Shown piece by piece: positions 9,760 to 22,743 of a stretch of 64,000 nucleotides of DNA (positions are counted from its first letter, which is position 1; every line of letters starts with the position of its first letter). A model generated the notes under the pieces. It was not told where the DNA came from and made no database searches. It was given only the letters and a program-made list of their open reading frames with translations. Where the stretch lies: contig JAOCPU010000032.1 of the NCBI GenBank assembly GCA_035772785.1, positions 310,001-374,000 on the forward strand, written 5' to 3'. The stretch comes from Phlebiopsis flavidoalba (taxonomy: Eukaryota; Basidiomycota; Agaricomycetes; Polyporales; Phanerochaetaceae). The translations under genes were made by a program, and so were the position numbers.

Positions 9760-12049
9760 AATTGTTCGCAGTTCCAGAGAGCCTCCCTGTTTGCACCTAC
9801 ACGCATACTTTCATTAATTTAAGCACATTAAAGTAGGATATATAGTTCACGACTTTCAAAAATTTATCCGCATTCATTATCCTGCAAGAGAGTCTCGAAT
9901 CCCCAGTGATTTTGTACTAGCAGTAGGACGTTGCACAAGGCTGCAAGCGTTGCCCAGCCCCTGTTAACAGCTGAAGCCTGTATGCAAAAAAACTATTCTG
10001 CCGATTCTTCCAACCAGGTTTACAACACAACAAAAAACAACGCCTGCAACAGGTCACCAGCACGTTATATCATGAGTCTGGTCCCTCTGATACGAATTAG
10101 ATTTCCGACATTTCGACTCACGCCCCTTATCACCCTGGGTCGGCCCAGAATTGGACCGTAGCAGCCGCAGGAAAGCACACTCCCAATAAAGGCAGTGTGG
10201 TCGCGGTTGACTGTCTGACATTTTGGACACGGCCCTCGTATGCCGTGGGAGGCGTGGACTATTCGGGGCACGAATAAAACGACCCAAGCTGCACGTCAAC
10301 TCCCCCTCACTCATCCTTCACATGCTCCAACCGCCAACATTTGTGCAGCAGTCCTGCTCGCCAAAGACGATCACCAGTCACCCCCAAGACAACGCCAACC
10401 AAACCGGTGGAAGTAACACTGTGCCTGAAGTGATCAAATAGTACTTACCTGTTCTTGCACTCCCGCAACATTTGCTCAGCATCGGTCGCCACCTGGATCA
10501 TCAAGAACCTTCGATCCATTGTCCCAATGGTAACGACCGGTGGATGCAGTCCAGTGCCCTGCGGTAACTGGAAAGTATCTGACCCTTTTGCTTTACAGGA
10601 CTTCATCTCGGGAAGTCTGGTCGCGCCCCGGTCCCAGCCTGACCACCTTTCGCTTCGAGTCGTGGTCTCTGTAGATACTTGGTTTTGGGTTCAGGTTAGT
10701 CGCGTTGATGATTTTTCTGAGTCGAGGCCACAGTGCTTGCCACTGCTGGGGCGGAACGCACTTCTACGGCGTGTGAGCAGCAGGTCCTTGAAGCGACACG
10801 AGACGACGGCGAGACGGAGGCCTGCACGAGGAAGCGACGACCGGCCAGCCGCCACCCACCCACGGGGCGCATGGCCAACGGAGCAACGGTCAGCACGCTC
10901 GCAGGAGGAGCATCCTGCGGGCAGTGGGACTACGGTGACTGAGACCAGCTCGGTGTCGGGACCACCCCTTCGGAAGGGGGGTTTGTAGAGCCCACCGAGT
11001 CAGGCGGCGGCCGTCCAGTCCGCGCGTAAGGCATGGCCAGCGGAGTCAACGATGTTCCTACCATTCCTCGTGCGGGTGTTGGCTCCAACGTGGAAGCTTA
11101 GTCTCCGGGTAGGTTTTATGTGCTCTCTAGGCTGTACCAGTGCTGACTGATCATCTTTACGCGCGTCGCGTAGTCGCTTCAAGCTCAAGGTATCTGAGGC
11201 ATTATTCATATTTTCTGTCCTTTTTGTCTACTCCGTTTTAGTTGTTTTGGTACCTTCATTGTGTTTCTGTCGTTTCCGTTGTTTCCCTCGGGTTCGTTGT
11301 TTTTCTTCTGCCTGGGATGGCGCAACATCGACTTGAAGACGTGGACACCGGCGCAGGAATTTCTCAGTTTCTCCTCACTTTGTTTCATGGCCAATTCATG
11401 GCCCCTAGCTAAGTGTGCTAAGGGTCTATTACGTATACAGATAAGTTGGCTTTCATACTGTTGTCTAGACACCAGTAAATGACCCAGCCTATATCCAGAG
11501 AATTCTTAGTGTGCGCTTTAGCACGCCCGCATAGTGTATTTCTCTCGGTTCGATCTCTTGTTTATTGCCTCTCGCTCATGTATACGACTCTTGCGAACGG
11601 TCAACACGGCGTATCTTTGTGCAACTTCTCGGTTTCCTTGTGCCCGCGTTCGACGTCCCCTTTTCCACCCCATCTCGACCCCGCACTAGTCCGCACTATG
11701 TACTGAAACCTCAACATGAGCACCTGTCAAGTCAAGAGAGATAACCTGGGGGCCATGAATGCGATTACGTTGTTGGGGCCAGCATAAAGCACGAGAGTAA
11801 TGTACGAGATCTTAACTTGTGCGCCACACGTTGCTGAGTTCGGGCTATAAACCAACGGGAAACCCACATCGTCAAGCCAGGACCCCGTGTTACGGCTTCG
11901 GTCCAAAGGGTGGTCGATCCTCGGCGATCAAGTGTGTGCGTCCAAGTTACACTAATGATATCGATATTGTGACAGTCCGAGAACTACAAATGCAATGCGA
12001 CAGCAACGATACAAAACGATGGGGATAGCTGTCTTTGTGTCCGGCGGGC
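9760..12049. other. Gene-poor stretch, nothing assignable
   Basis: Several open frames exist (for example 10455-10988 + and 11206-11472 -), but none shows a recognisable motif or a convincing exon-intron structure. The 11.2-11.35 kb part is strongly T-rich on the + strand. Confidence 0.35.
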
Positions 12050-14961
12050 TCAGCCATAGTTGAGCTCCGCCGTGGGGTCATCGCGGCCGTAGTGGCCGCC
12101 CCCGCGGTCTCCCTTGCCTCCCACGGCTTCGTGGGGGCGTGGCGGGAGATGCATGGGGCGGTCCATATTAGAGCCATAGATCATCGGCGGCTCGCCTCCG
12201 GGGCGGTAGGTTATGGGAGGTAGTGTAATGGCGGTGGAGGCAGGGTGGAAGGGGGTGGGGGGAGATGGCGCTTTGGGGGCCGGTGGCGCATGCCGTTGTG
12301 GTGAGGCGGCGGGCCGTTGCGGAAGGACTCTCGAGGCGGCGGCGGTCGGCCGGAGAAGTTGCCAGAGTAGTGAAGAGGTGGGCTGGGTTGGGGGCGGGGC
12401 GGTGAGGAGCGTCGATTGGTGGGTGTATTGGTGGGCCGATGGGGAGGCTGGCGGCGACTGCGTTTATCGAACTCGTGGGAGGCCTCATAAACGGGAAGAC
12501 TGGTCATGCGAGATGCACGATGCAATTTATTGATGAGTTGCCTATAAAATAGCATAACACAGCGATGAATTACGCACCTTTTCGGATCAGCGGGGAGAGG
12601 GTCCGTCCAGAAATAGTCGTGGTCCAAAGCTTGAGATGCTGTGATTCGTTCTCGCGGATTGCACTTGAGAAGTTTCTCCAGGAGGTCCAGCGTTTCATCT
12701 CCAAGGCTTTGGACAACAACAGTCCGTTAGCGTAAGATAGTCCTCGTGGCTTGTACAACTTACGAATTGAACATAAGTCTGAGCCGGCTTGGGTACATGG
12801 CGAACCGTTTTCACGCCTTCGCATCCAGGCAACGTGTCATGGTTCGGCCATGAGATTTGTGTGGGTGTGCCGCAAAGTTGCCAGATTTTGTCAAGCTGGT
12901 CTATATCAGACGACCCCGGAAGAATGGGCTTTCGCCAGAACATCTCGCCAAGCACACAGCTATAAATGCGTTCTCAGTTTATGATGACGGCATGATTCTG
13001 TGAACGTACCCGATGCCCCACATGTCGACCTCGCCACCGTACTGTCTCGCACCCATCAGGAGCTCGGGCGGTCTGTACCAGCGCGTTACGACACAGTTTG
13101 TGTACTTGCGCTGCTGATCGGGTGGCACGTTGGTCATATCTCGAACAAGGTTAGGGTCGTATGCGCGCGCAAGACCGAAGTCGGCAATTTTGAGAGAGCC
13201 ATCATTCGAAATGAGCAAGTTCGCCGCCTTCATATCACGGTGCAAAATGTGATTCTGTACGAGGGTTATCAGCGTAAAGTTGATTGGATGGCGGAAACGA
13301 CATACCCTGTGCATATACTCTGTGCCCTCAAGCAGCTGCTTCATGTAGAGTTTGATCTGGCTTGGTGTGAGCTTAACCCGCTCATTTTCTAGTAGACCGG
13401 CCAGATCATGATCCATGTACGGGAAGACCATGTATACGGAAAGCGGTGATTCTTTGCCTCGGCCTTCGAAGACGCATGAGCTATAAAGGTTTAATGGCGA
13501 AGTTCGAATAAAACCTACTACTGCGCACAACAAACAACATATCTAAAATTTCGATAATGTTTGGGTGTCGGAGAGCTTTCAAGATCTTGATTTCGCGCAG
13601 AGCGGTAACTGGCATACCCTCCTTCTCATTGTGCATGAGAATACGCTTGAGCGCTACCGTGTGACCTTTGGCATGGTGTACAGCCTTGTGAACCTCACTG
13701 GAGGGGTGTATTAGTAGGCACAACACTAGGGAGCTTGCCCATCCTCGCATTGTGAACAGGAGACGTACCCGAAAGTACCTTCGCCGAGCTTCATGAGCAG
13801 GTCATAGTCACTCTGAAGACCACAGCCCTCAAGGTTCTGCCATATGCTGCCTGCTCTTCCTCGCGTGTGGGGGCGTACAGGCTTCCGTCTCGGCCGAGGA
13901 GGTGGTGCAGGATTCGCAGCGGAGTCTGGCCGTTCGTGTGATGGCGCTGCTCTTCAGATTTGGGTTTGACAGAATCATTCCCATTAAGCAGCGAAGATAT
14001 AGAGGGACTAGTCCGCGGCGTTGGAGGCTTCTTGGGCAAGGCGATCTTGACGGCGACATGATCTGAGGGGCAGAACATCGTGCTTTTCGTCGACACGTAT
14101 TCACTTGTCGTCTTGTCGCGTGGTGGGCGCGGTGAAGCCCGTCTGTCGGGGGTGCGGGGTGATAAAGGCTGATAATTGTCATAGTCGTCCCCGCGGCGAT
14201 GTCTCCAGTCATTCCGCGGCCTGTAATGATCGTCCTCGTCATTCGGTCTATATGAGTCTCCCCCACGCCGGGCTCCTGTCCCGGTAGTTGTCGCCGCGGC
14301 GGTCGCTGTGCCGACTCCACGACCGCTTTCGATCATCCTCGTACGGTATCCGCCCGTCGTCGTCCACGTACGATGGCCGAGGCAGTCGGTGCTTCTCTCG
14401 CCCTCCGCTGCCCGAGGATGGCGGGACTGCGCGAGCGCGGAGAGGACGTGGAGCGCGACCTTCTACTAGCCTTGGGGGGAAAATAAGCCCCTGCGAAGGG
14501 TAGTCTCTCGCGAGTCCCAGCGGTCTGCGTCTGGACGCGAAACGGTAATGCCTGCCGTCGTCGTGTCGCGGAGGGTAGGAGTCCCCATGCAGTGCGCCCG
14601 AGAGGGTCTCCCGTTGTAGCTTGACGGCGCACCAATGATCCACAGGTCGCGGCGCTGGCGGTCTTGGGGGATATCCGCGTCGTAAATCGTCTTCTCTATG
14701 TACTCGTGGCTCGTCTCTGGAATGCGGTGGCGGGCGTTCGGGGAGTGTCTCTGGCAGCGCGCTCTTCGTTTTGAAGGGAAACGGCACTTTTTCTTCGCGG
14801 GCGGGCTCTTTGTCGCGCGGCGGCGGTGAGCACACGGAGGGCTGTCCGCTAGGCGGTGGAGGGGTAGCATCGTCGAGTTCGCCCTCCTCGGGCGAGGAGG
14901 TCATTGCTCGCTTCGGTGGCCTGGTGTCCAACTGCACATCCCCGGGTCGTTTTGGCAACAT
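12050..14961 (-). CDS. BUR1: BUR1/CDK9-type serine/threonine kinase
   Basis: Cyclin-dependent kinase of the P-TEFb/Bur1 branch, which phosphorylates the RNA polymerase II C-terminal domain and elongation factors. It starts at ATG 14961 with [12 protein letters not shown] and has a long Arg/Asp/Ser/Pro-rich N-terminal region. The kinase domain shows [26 protein letters not shown], the PVTALREIK helix (PSTAIRE equivalent), [36 protein letters not shown] and the activation loop [16 protein letters not shown]. It continues through [15 protein letters not shown] to a Pro/His/Arg-rich tail ending TAELNYG (TGA at 12050-12052). Introns near 13730-13785, 13490-13530, 13255-13305, 12965-13010, 12715-12770 and 12545-12580 splice these blocks. 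Frame changes occur in a G5 run near 14260, near 13840 and in the C-terminal tail near 12215. All catalytic residues are present, so an active kinase is expected. Confidence 0.92.
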
Positions 14962-15369
14962 TGACGAGTCCGTAAGCCGACTACAGTTGCTCTCCGCAAA
15001 GAGGATAGCAGTCCCCGGATATAGGACAAAGTGGTGGAACAAGAGAAACCGGGGAGCAAGGTGCAACGGTCGCAACAATATCGCTGGATTTCTGTGTTAA
15101 GCCTTATTGTGGCCACTGGGACCCCGCACTTAACAACGATAAAAATAAAGTTTAAAGTATTTGATCGGACTTATCACTACGTCTCATTCAAAGCCTCCGA
15201 GTCTCATGAGTGGCTACTCGTGCATAGAACGTGTGCTATTAGTTGTGTCTGTATTTCATCAAAGGACAGCAGTTACAAGTTTTTTCTTCAGCAGTTCTTC
15301 TTGCCGGCCAAGTACAGCAAACGTGCGTACGTTCCTCTTCGTGAACATCATCTCCACTGGCGATGTCAA
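14962..15369. other. Intergenic between BUR1 and FunK1
   Basis: About 400 bases, more AT-rich than the genes on each side. It holds the BUR1 upstream region and the 3' side of the kinase-like gene. No motif could be assigned. Confidence 0.4.
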
Positions 15370-18300
15370 TCAGTCGCGGCCGAATTTATACCTAAGTTTT
15401 TTGACGTGCTCATGGATTGAGAGTGCTGCCATTGTGTCCTTCCGGAACCACTCCCTAGCTTGCTCCCGCTCGAAGGCTGTGTAGAAGCGACCCAGGTTTG
15501 TCTTGCGAACCCGTAGAATTGATCCTGAATCTTGTCCGGAGGTCCAAAAGGTTTCACTTGAGGCATCCATTGGAAGGAAGGATCCATGTCGTAGAGATGG
15601 TTCAAAAGCAGCACGAACACTTTCATGGTGAGTGTCGAGCGGGAATTGTCGCCCAGCAGTAGTGGTCGGTCTTCTTGACTGTGGAAAGCCTCGTGGTATT
15701 GGATCGACGGGTTCAAAGGGCTCTCTACAGAGACGTTCAAATTCGGATAACGTTCCGCTAACCACGAGGGATCGAGGCCCCATGCGTCATGAGTATCTTG
15801 CGTCTGTGACATGGGCGTTTGGATTTGCGACGACGGCATGAGCGGAGCATCACCGTACTCTTCGAGTATCCCTGACTCCCGGACGTCAGCGTAATGGTGA
15901 TGGAGGAGCTCGTACATGTTGGCCATAAGTCTTTGCAGCCGAGCATCGGCGACAGCGAAGCCTGGCTTTGCCAGTTCTATGAATCGGTATTTCATGCGGC
16001 CCGCCTCTGGTACGTTCTTCTCCGCGCCTAAACTCTTCGTAGAAGAACTCATGGATGTAGCTGCGTAACTCGGTTGTTCTGGCCATTAGTCTTCTCTAGC
16101 TCCTCGGGGTTGAGATCAGTAGGACCGGCGAGCGCGGTTGAGGATAGCGAATGTGGATGAAAACGCAAGATGTTTTCGACAAAGACATAGATGAGAGATT
16201 CAATGTCATCTGGGACCGCATTTGGCTTCTTAGGGAACTGCAACACATGAGCTGACATGTAGGGCCAGGTGCCCTTTAGGTAATAATGTTCAGAATATAA
16301 GCGTGGGAGTCACCGCTGGGAACTTACGACTTGTGTTGCGGGCGAACCCATATCCTCAGCCCACTAGGCAGAGATCCCAGTCATTCAGGAAAGCCATCGT
16401 TTCTTGAGTATGCCCGGACTTAATGTCGATCAAGATATTGTTCGCGCTGATATCGCAATGCAGTATTCGCGCCTTTTCCCAAGCTTTTCGGTGAGCTGGA
16501 TAGGTTCAGCCCATTATCAGCAAAAGCGCAACCTGTAGGCTAAACGAGAGAGTCTCATACCCACCCACGAATACTTGTAAGAGCGCCATCACAGAGCTCA
16601 TCACATGCACGAATACGACTCGAGTGGTCGACCGATCTTGTCCGTAACTAGCCGACAATGTCCTCGCTCTTGAGAAATATTCGTGGGCTGACGCTCCACC
16701 TGTCTCAACAGAGATATCTGTTTTCGGGGTTGTTTTGTCGCCTGCTTCGCTGTGTACGTCTCCGCCTGCGACAGCCCTGGGAACATACTTGACGTCGGCG
16801 TTTGAGAGCCTCTGATATGTGTCGAGCTCGCTGTGTACTCGCCCGTGTAACGGTCTCCAGGAGTCTTTCAAGAACCGCAGCCGCGAGGTGGAGAGTTCAT
16901 GAGCAGTCGGGTGGGTAGCTCGAGAGCAATGAATCCTTTCGTTCCGCGCCCCATAGAATAGACCGGTGGCCTGCGGCATGCCCCCCCCCCGTTCCCAATC
17001 AAGTAGTGTCAGTATTCTTGTCTTGCCGGTCACAACGGGATATCCGCGTGCTTCTAACTCTCCGTCGGTGAGGTCGCATGGGACCTGATACGCACGTAAA
17101 TATTGTTCACAGTCCGCGCTGAGTGTATCACCTTGTAAATTGGATAAAAGAGGCGATTATCCAGCAATTCAGTGACCAAGGCACTTTCTTAACCCGGATT
17201 CGGAGTGGTGTCCTTGTAGTCCGCCAGTTTCTCGACATCTGACTCAGAGGCTAGTTCCACAGAGTGTCGAAGCCCATCGCGTCTCTGGACGACCGGCTGA
17301 TGAAATAAAGGAAGCCGAGGAGCCTCTCAGGTTCCTCGATCATGTCGATGGGTGTCGATACGATGACGCCAGACCCGGTCCCAGCGGAAAGAGACCTAGC
17401 GTGTTCGCGGTGGATAGAGATGCTGAAGACATGAGTTCTGTGCTGGCGCAGAACGAAAGATCTCCGCTACGTATTTCTCCTGGCGCGCTCGAGCTTTACC
17501 GCCGCTCAGGGAGGTGTTGACGAGTAGGTTGGGCATGGCAGGGTCAAATAGAAAAGCCTGACGGCGCATTCCACTTTGCCTCCACTGGAATCGCCATCCA
17601 TGCGAAGGCTGGCCTAGCGGTGGTGTTTTCGCGCCTCTCCGCGGAAACACTAGATTTCTCGGAGTCCACATCATTCATGAAGTTGAGCCGAGCCTGTTCG
17701 GCACTAGGATAAAAGCAAAGATCTGGAGCCCGGTCGGCTGCCTTCGTGCCTGCCATGTTCCCATGTTCCAGTCGGCGACATCCTTCACGACATACACGTC
17801 TTTGGGGATGACGTCGTTAAACGCCCTGCACTAAATATTCAGTGTAAGTCTGCCGTGGTTGTAGCCAAGACACACGAATGAGACCATGATACTCACCAAC
17901 ATCGGGTACATCTGGCTTTCGGGGACTGACTTCTCCGCGTCCCTCAGTCCTCGAAGCCCATCACTCAGAATTTGACATGTTTCCGTCAAAGCAAAGTCGC
18001 TGGTTGTGGGAGACGATTGGTCCTCGGCGCATACACGCGAACGAAATCATCGTAGTCCATGACATGGTACATGTCGTCTACTTCGTCCGAAACATTGTCC
18101 CAGTATAGCCGCGATCTTTGGAGTAGCACTCCTCAGTAAGATATTTCTGATAGTCGTTGTGTTTAGTGAATGTAGTCAACTGCGAAGGAGCCTTGGGGTG
18201 TGCGAGGTGTTGACCAACACTCGGTGTCTTTGCGAGAGGTGCGCGCGATGAGCGAGGATCATTTTCCAAAGCGCCCTTTACGCGTCTCGGCAGATGCCGA

Positions 18301-18430
18301 TCCTTAATTAGCGTGTAGCCGACGGTAAATGCATCACGAAGTCACCGCCCCTTCCTTTTCACCACGGCCCACGAGCATACCACACTCAAGACTCACCATG
18401 ATGAACTTCGCGGACATGTTCAGCGATTTG
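15370..18430 (-). CDS. FunK1-type fungal kinase-like protein
   Basis: Member of the large FunK1 (fungal-specific kinase-like) family expanded in multicellular basidiomycetes; substrates are unknown. Family blocks in order: QMYPML/AFNDVIPKDV near 17800-17900, RTHVFSISIHREHARSL near 17400, RFLKDSWRP near 16860-16880, KYVPRAVAGGDV near 16780, DKIGRPLESYS near 16630, then WEKARILHCDISANNILID and FLNDWDLC (16380-16490), then GTWPYMSAHVL and AVPDDIESLIYVFVENILR (16160-16260). The C-terminal helix ends YKFGRD at TGA 15370-15372. The catalytic loop reads HCD rather than HRD. At least five frame changes and one stop near 17262 interrupt it, so it may be a pseudogene or carry sequence errors. The start is uncertain. 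Confidence 0.8.
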
Positions 18431-19240
18431 CCCTAGTAAGTCTCATTTGTCACCGGCACAAAACGACCGTCCCTTGACAAGGGGCGCAGCTTTGATGGTG
18501 GCCTCGACGTTCGTGAACTCGTCAGAAATATGCGCGGACGCGCAAAGTTTTGCAGTGTCGCGACCTCGGTACGGGGATATGGCCGACATCTCAAGAATGC
18601 TGCAAAGGGAAACCGTCTCTCCCTGACGTGCCGGACGACCAGTTCAAGGAGAGAAAAGCGCGCGTTCCAGGTCGTTCAGAAGTGGGTCGACGACCCAACT
18701 ACAACAAAAGACCGTTTCGGGTCTTTAGACACGAAATGCATATCACGGGTATACCGATTTTGTAACAACTATGAGGTGTGTAGGATGCTTTTGAAGTAGG
18801 TATCATGAATGTGTTAGAGCACGTATAAAGCCCGCTCGCAACACAGAGCAAAGCGTTTAAACGTGCGCGTAAATTCGAGCTTGCGGAAATGCGCGTTCGG
18901 CTCCATTCGACTTTATTATCTCCAGCAAGACTGGGGGACAATCTTTGTCTTTGTGGATGGTACTCTAACCCCCGTTATCTCCTCGTGTTGTGTCTCGGGT
19001 CCAGACAAACGACGGTGAGCTTTGTCAATACGAAAGCACCGTCGGCAGATCTGATGTTAAAATATCGTCCACTGTAGCTCACACGGGAGGCAACGCTCAT
19101 GATCAGTATTTTGAGCTCACAAAATACCATTCGCTGATCGTTTCATGTCCATGAGCTTAAGATGGTTTTCAATGACGCCAAAACGCCCCGAATTGGTTAG
19201 TCCACGTCCCCGTCTCAGAATCAGCCTGAACACTTGCTCT
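18431..19240. other. Intergenic, no assignable gene
   Basis: Short open frames on the + strand (18530-18799, 18889-19077) have no recognisable similarity. Confidence 0.3.
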
Positions 19241-19912
19241 TACTGAGGGCGTTTTCCGATTCTCCAGGGTTCGCGCTACGTACACAACGTTTACGTCTAC
19301 CATACAACCCCGAGTTTCTCAACTCCATCGACGAAACATCCCCCCGACAATATATTCCCCACCGATCTACCAGGCCACGTCCCACCAAATTCACGTGGCT
19401 TTCCTGCCCTCTCACCGAAAGCGAGATCGAACGCATTGAACACAATTTTGCAGCACGATGATGTCCTCGAAACAAGCTGGGCCAAGCATGTCCCACCTCC
19501 GAGTGTCGCGCGCGAGTACTGTGACTTGCTCGCCCAACTTCCCGTCCGGACCTATCCATAACGGCGTGGCTTGCGGCTAAATCCTCGCAACCGGAGTCGT
19601 GTGTGTTTTCGTGGCGGTACTTTACGAAGGGGATGATGCTCGTGCCAATGTAGGCCCAGTGAGTTTTCTCAATTCGACTGTCTTGCTGGAAGATAACTGC
19701 TGAAGTGAATTTGATTGCAGGTTGCAAATTTGTTCGTATTTGGCAACAAAGAATGGTAGGCTCGCTGTATACCCACGAAACGAGTTTTATGACCTTCTAA
19801 TATTCGTTGTGCCATTAGCCAAAGAGGCAGACTGGACCACTCACAGAAAGTACTGCCGAAACCCAGACAAGATTGGGCTCCAAGTAGCGATGACCTACAA
19901 AAAACACCTTTA
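19241..19912 (+). CDS. Possible MYND-finger protein fragment
   Basis: A + strand frame at about 19270-19560 reads as ordinary protein (for example a stretch with SNALNTILQHDDVLETSWAKH and REYCDLLAQLP). A second frame at 19722-19912 contains EADWTTHRKYC, which resembles the last zinc-ligand segment of a MYND finger. The upstream cysteine pairs are not intact in any single frame. It could be a decayed or error-ridden MYND gene like the one at 47 kb. Confidence 0.3.
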
Positions 19913-20577
19913 ACTTCAAGCTTCTATCTGAACACTTCTATACCAAAAACACCCGGCCAATGATTCTATTTCCAAAAGACCGAGCGTTTCACCAGCTGAC
20001 GAACGGCCCACTCATTGTCCCGAGTACTTAATGTAATGCAGCCATGTCCAATTTTTGTAGTCTTGTAATGCACGTGTCATGAACAATGACAAAAATATCT
20101 TATACCTCTTTGGCATAAGCAAAATGGGTTACGATGTCGTGTATATTCCTCATGACCGACCGCTCGGACCTGGCTCGGACCTCCCGCGACGGAGTGCGGG
20201 GCACCTAAGCCCAAGTGGGGAAGAGGCGCATCAATGATCGAGCGCCGGAAAGTTTAAAGGTCGGACCGCACGGAGTCATCTCAAAATGTTCCACAAAGAT
20301 TCACGCGGCGGGCGCCGAGGTGTACGGGTCTCGGCCTGGGTTGTGTCGCAAAAACGTTGGTCAGTACGATGACGAATGCGACCCATATGCATCGCGCAAG
20401 CTCCGGGCAATTTTTCGAGTTTTTCGGGAAATTTCCTCCGTTTGACAAGGCGGGGAACGCAGCCCTCACCCAAATCCGCCCCTTCGCCTCCTCCCTCCAA
20501 AACCCATCTCGCGACGACCTCGTAGAAGGACTTTTGGCGTGCTCGTTCGTGGAAGTTTGACGCTGAGTGTCAGGGGA
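19913..20577. other. Upstream region of the MFS gene
   Basis: Open frames on both strands at 20215-20628 show no domain. Part of this may be an unrecognised 5' exon of the transporter. Confidence 0.3.
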
Positions 20578-22743
20578 ATGAACGGAGGCCAATACCGCGA
20601 TGCGTGTATCACCCGCGACCGTGTGCACTGTGTCACGGTGCTCAGTGTAAGTCTATCTCTTATCGTCGCTGCAAGGCTGTGTAGCACACACTGACCCCTC
20701 GCCCTCGACAGATATTCTTAACTGGTGCTACCAATGTCGCTATTACTACTATTGGTAGAGATCTCAACTTTAAGCAGTCTGACTTGCAATGGCCATTGAA
20801 CGTCCTATTCGTGAGTCGCACTGATAATTGTCCTGAACCAAACTAGGGATACTAATTGCCTTTCTCAATAGTCTTTCACTATGGATGCTTGCTTCTGCCT
20901 TTGCGGTCGACTCGCAGATATTCTCGGTAGCAAACGCATGTTCCTCCTCGGCTCGGCGTGGGTTCAGCATATATGTAAGGCCCAGCCGCACCACGAAGCC
21001 GCGAAGTCACTAACGGAGTCTATAGGAGCATTGCGCGGCGGCTTTCTCAAAGCACTGCCCCCGAGTTCATTGTGTTCCTCGGTCTCCAGGGCATTGGCAC
21101 CTCAGGTACGTACCGGCGATCATATCGCGTAAATCCGTTACTCATGTCCCCCTCCACAGCGGCGAACACCCCCGCAGGTATGCTCAAAGAGTTCTCAATG
21201 TCATTTTGAGATTGATCCCGGTATTATAGGTATTAGCCATCATCTCTTCGTACTTCCCACCAGGCAAGCCTTAAGAATACCGCCTTCGCGGTGCTGGGCG
21301 CGGGCCAACCCATCGGCTACATCATCGGCATGATTCTTGGTACGCCACACAATGAAAGCCTACATCTCGCCATTGACACATATTGCTCTAGGCGGTATAT
21401 TGAGTCAGTCCAGCGCATCCTGGCGGACCATCTTCTGGCTCCAAGCAGGCTTGGGCGGTATCCTGTGCGTCATGGGCTGGTTCGTCCTACCCGAGGACGA
21501 GATGTCTCAGCGGTACAACATGGGCTTGGACTGGGTTGGGCGCGGTGCTTAGTAACCGCCGGACTCGGATTGCTTGTGTGTGACCTTGCGTAAGCTATTT
21601 TAATTTCCCCCTCGTTACATCCAACTAAAACCGCCGTAGAGAATCGACCCGCCACACACCCAAAGGCTGGGCGAACCCCCCTTCGTCCCCCTCTCTCTCC
21701 TGGGTACAGCCATCGTCCTCATCGTGTCTTTCGTCCTCTGGGAACTGCGCCGGGAGGCGCGTGGTGAGTCTGTGTTGCTCCCGATGAGAGCCATGTGGAC
21801 GCAGCCCGGCGCGAAGATGGGGCCGGTCATCTTGCTCGTATTCTTTGGCTGGTGGGGCTTCAACACCCTCAGCTACTTTGCGCCTCTGTTCTTCCAGGAG
21901 GTCTTGCAGCTTAGCCCCTTGCAGACTGCTGTCCGGTTGGTACCTATGGGTGTTTCCGTGAGTCCTGGGACAATTGCACTTCAGCTGAAGCGTTTTAACG
22001 AGTGTCACAGGGCCTCCTAACCAACACATTGTGACTGGGTACCTCATCGGTGTTGTCCCAGGGCAGATCCTTGTCATTGCGACAGGGCTATCATCATCCA
22101 TGGTACGTACATTCTCTCTTTCGCTTTGAAGGGACCCACATTGAGTCCCGCATTCGCAGATTTCTATTTGCCATCGTCTTCGTCGCCCTCATCAAGGTCA
22201 ACGCCACCTACTGGTCGATGGCCTTCCTCGTCATGATTCTTCCTCCCCATCCTCGAACCTCGCCTACACCGTCGCAAATCTCCAAGTGTGCTCAAGCTTC
22301 CCCGCGCACTTCGCAAAGACACTTCGCCGGGAGCATCTTCAGCGTCCGTGTCCGCCACCCGCGTCAAGCCTCCCCCCCTTCCCCTCCCCATATTTCTCAC
22401 CCACTCACGTCGACCACACTCACCCCCGTATATAGCTCGGCACCTACCCATCGCGGTCCTCGTTCCGTCACCTCGACAATCGCATCCAGCGTCTCCACGA
22501 CAATTCAACAAAGCGCAACCGGAGCTCGCACCGCGACGGACCCGGCGGTGCCTCATAGGCGCGGCTTCCGCGCGGGTGCGGCTGTGCGTGCTGCGCGCTA
22601 ACCGATCGTTGCTGCGCCCCGCACGATCGCGCTGCGCTGTCATCGCGCTGTTTGGTCTGCGCGGCGTCGGGCTCGTCGGGCAGCAGCGCCTCCCCGCGCG
22701 CGCCTCCTTACCGCCGGAGAGCCGGGCGCGGGGCGATATATGA
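20578..22743 (+). CDS. MFS drug/H+ antiporter (DHA2-like, about 14 TM)
   Basis: Plasma- or vacuolar-membrane transporter of the major facilitator superfamily, likely exporting small toxic compounds; the substrate is unknown. The first helix is formed across an intron (CVTVLS / IFLTGATNVAITTIG). It is followed by GRDLNFKQSDLQWPLNV, the motif-A-like CGRLADILGSKRMFLLGSAW, FIVFLGLQGIGTSAANTPAG, the antiporter-type AVLGAGQPIGYIIGMILG, WRTIFWLQAGLGGIL, then hydrophobic blocks to ALFGLRGVGLVG near the end. At least seven short introns fit. Frame changes are frequent (near 20885-20910, 21278, 21540, 21548, 21685, 22245, 22325). The start is proposed at ATG 20578 because it is the nearest in-frame ATG to the first helix. 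The stop is at 22741-22743. Confidence 0.82.

Noticed and set aside
19221..19727. 168-residue - strand open frame
   Set aside because: The + strand reads as more natural protein in the same place, and no domain is visible.
1569..22743. Reading the broken genes as a cluster of pseudogenes
   Set aside because: The shifts are small, often compensating, and surrounded by intact conserved protein without accumulated stops, and they affect essential genes elsewhere in the window too. FunK1 and the GH76-like gene remain possible exceptions.
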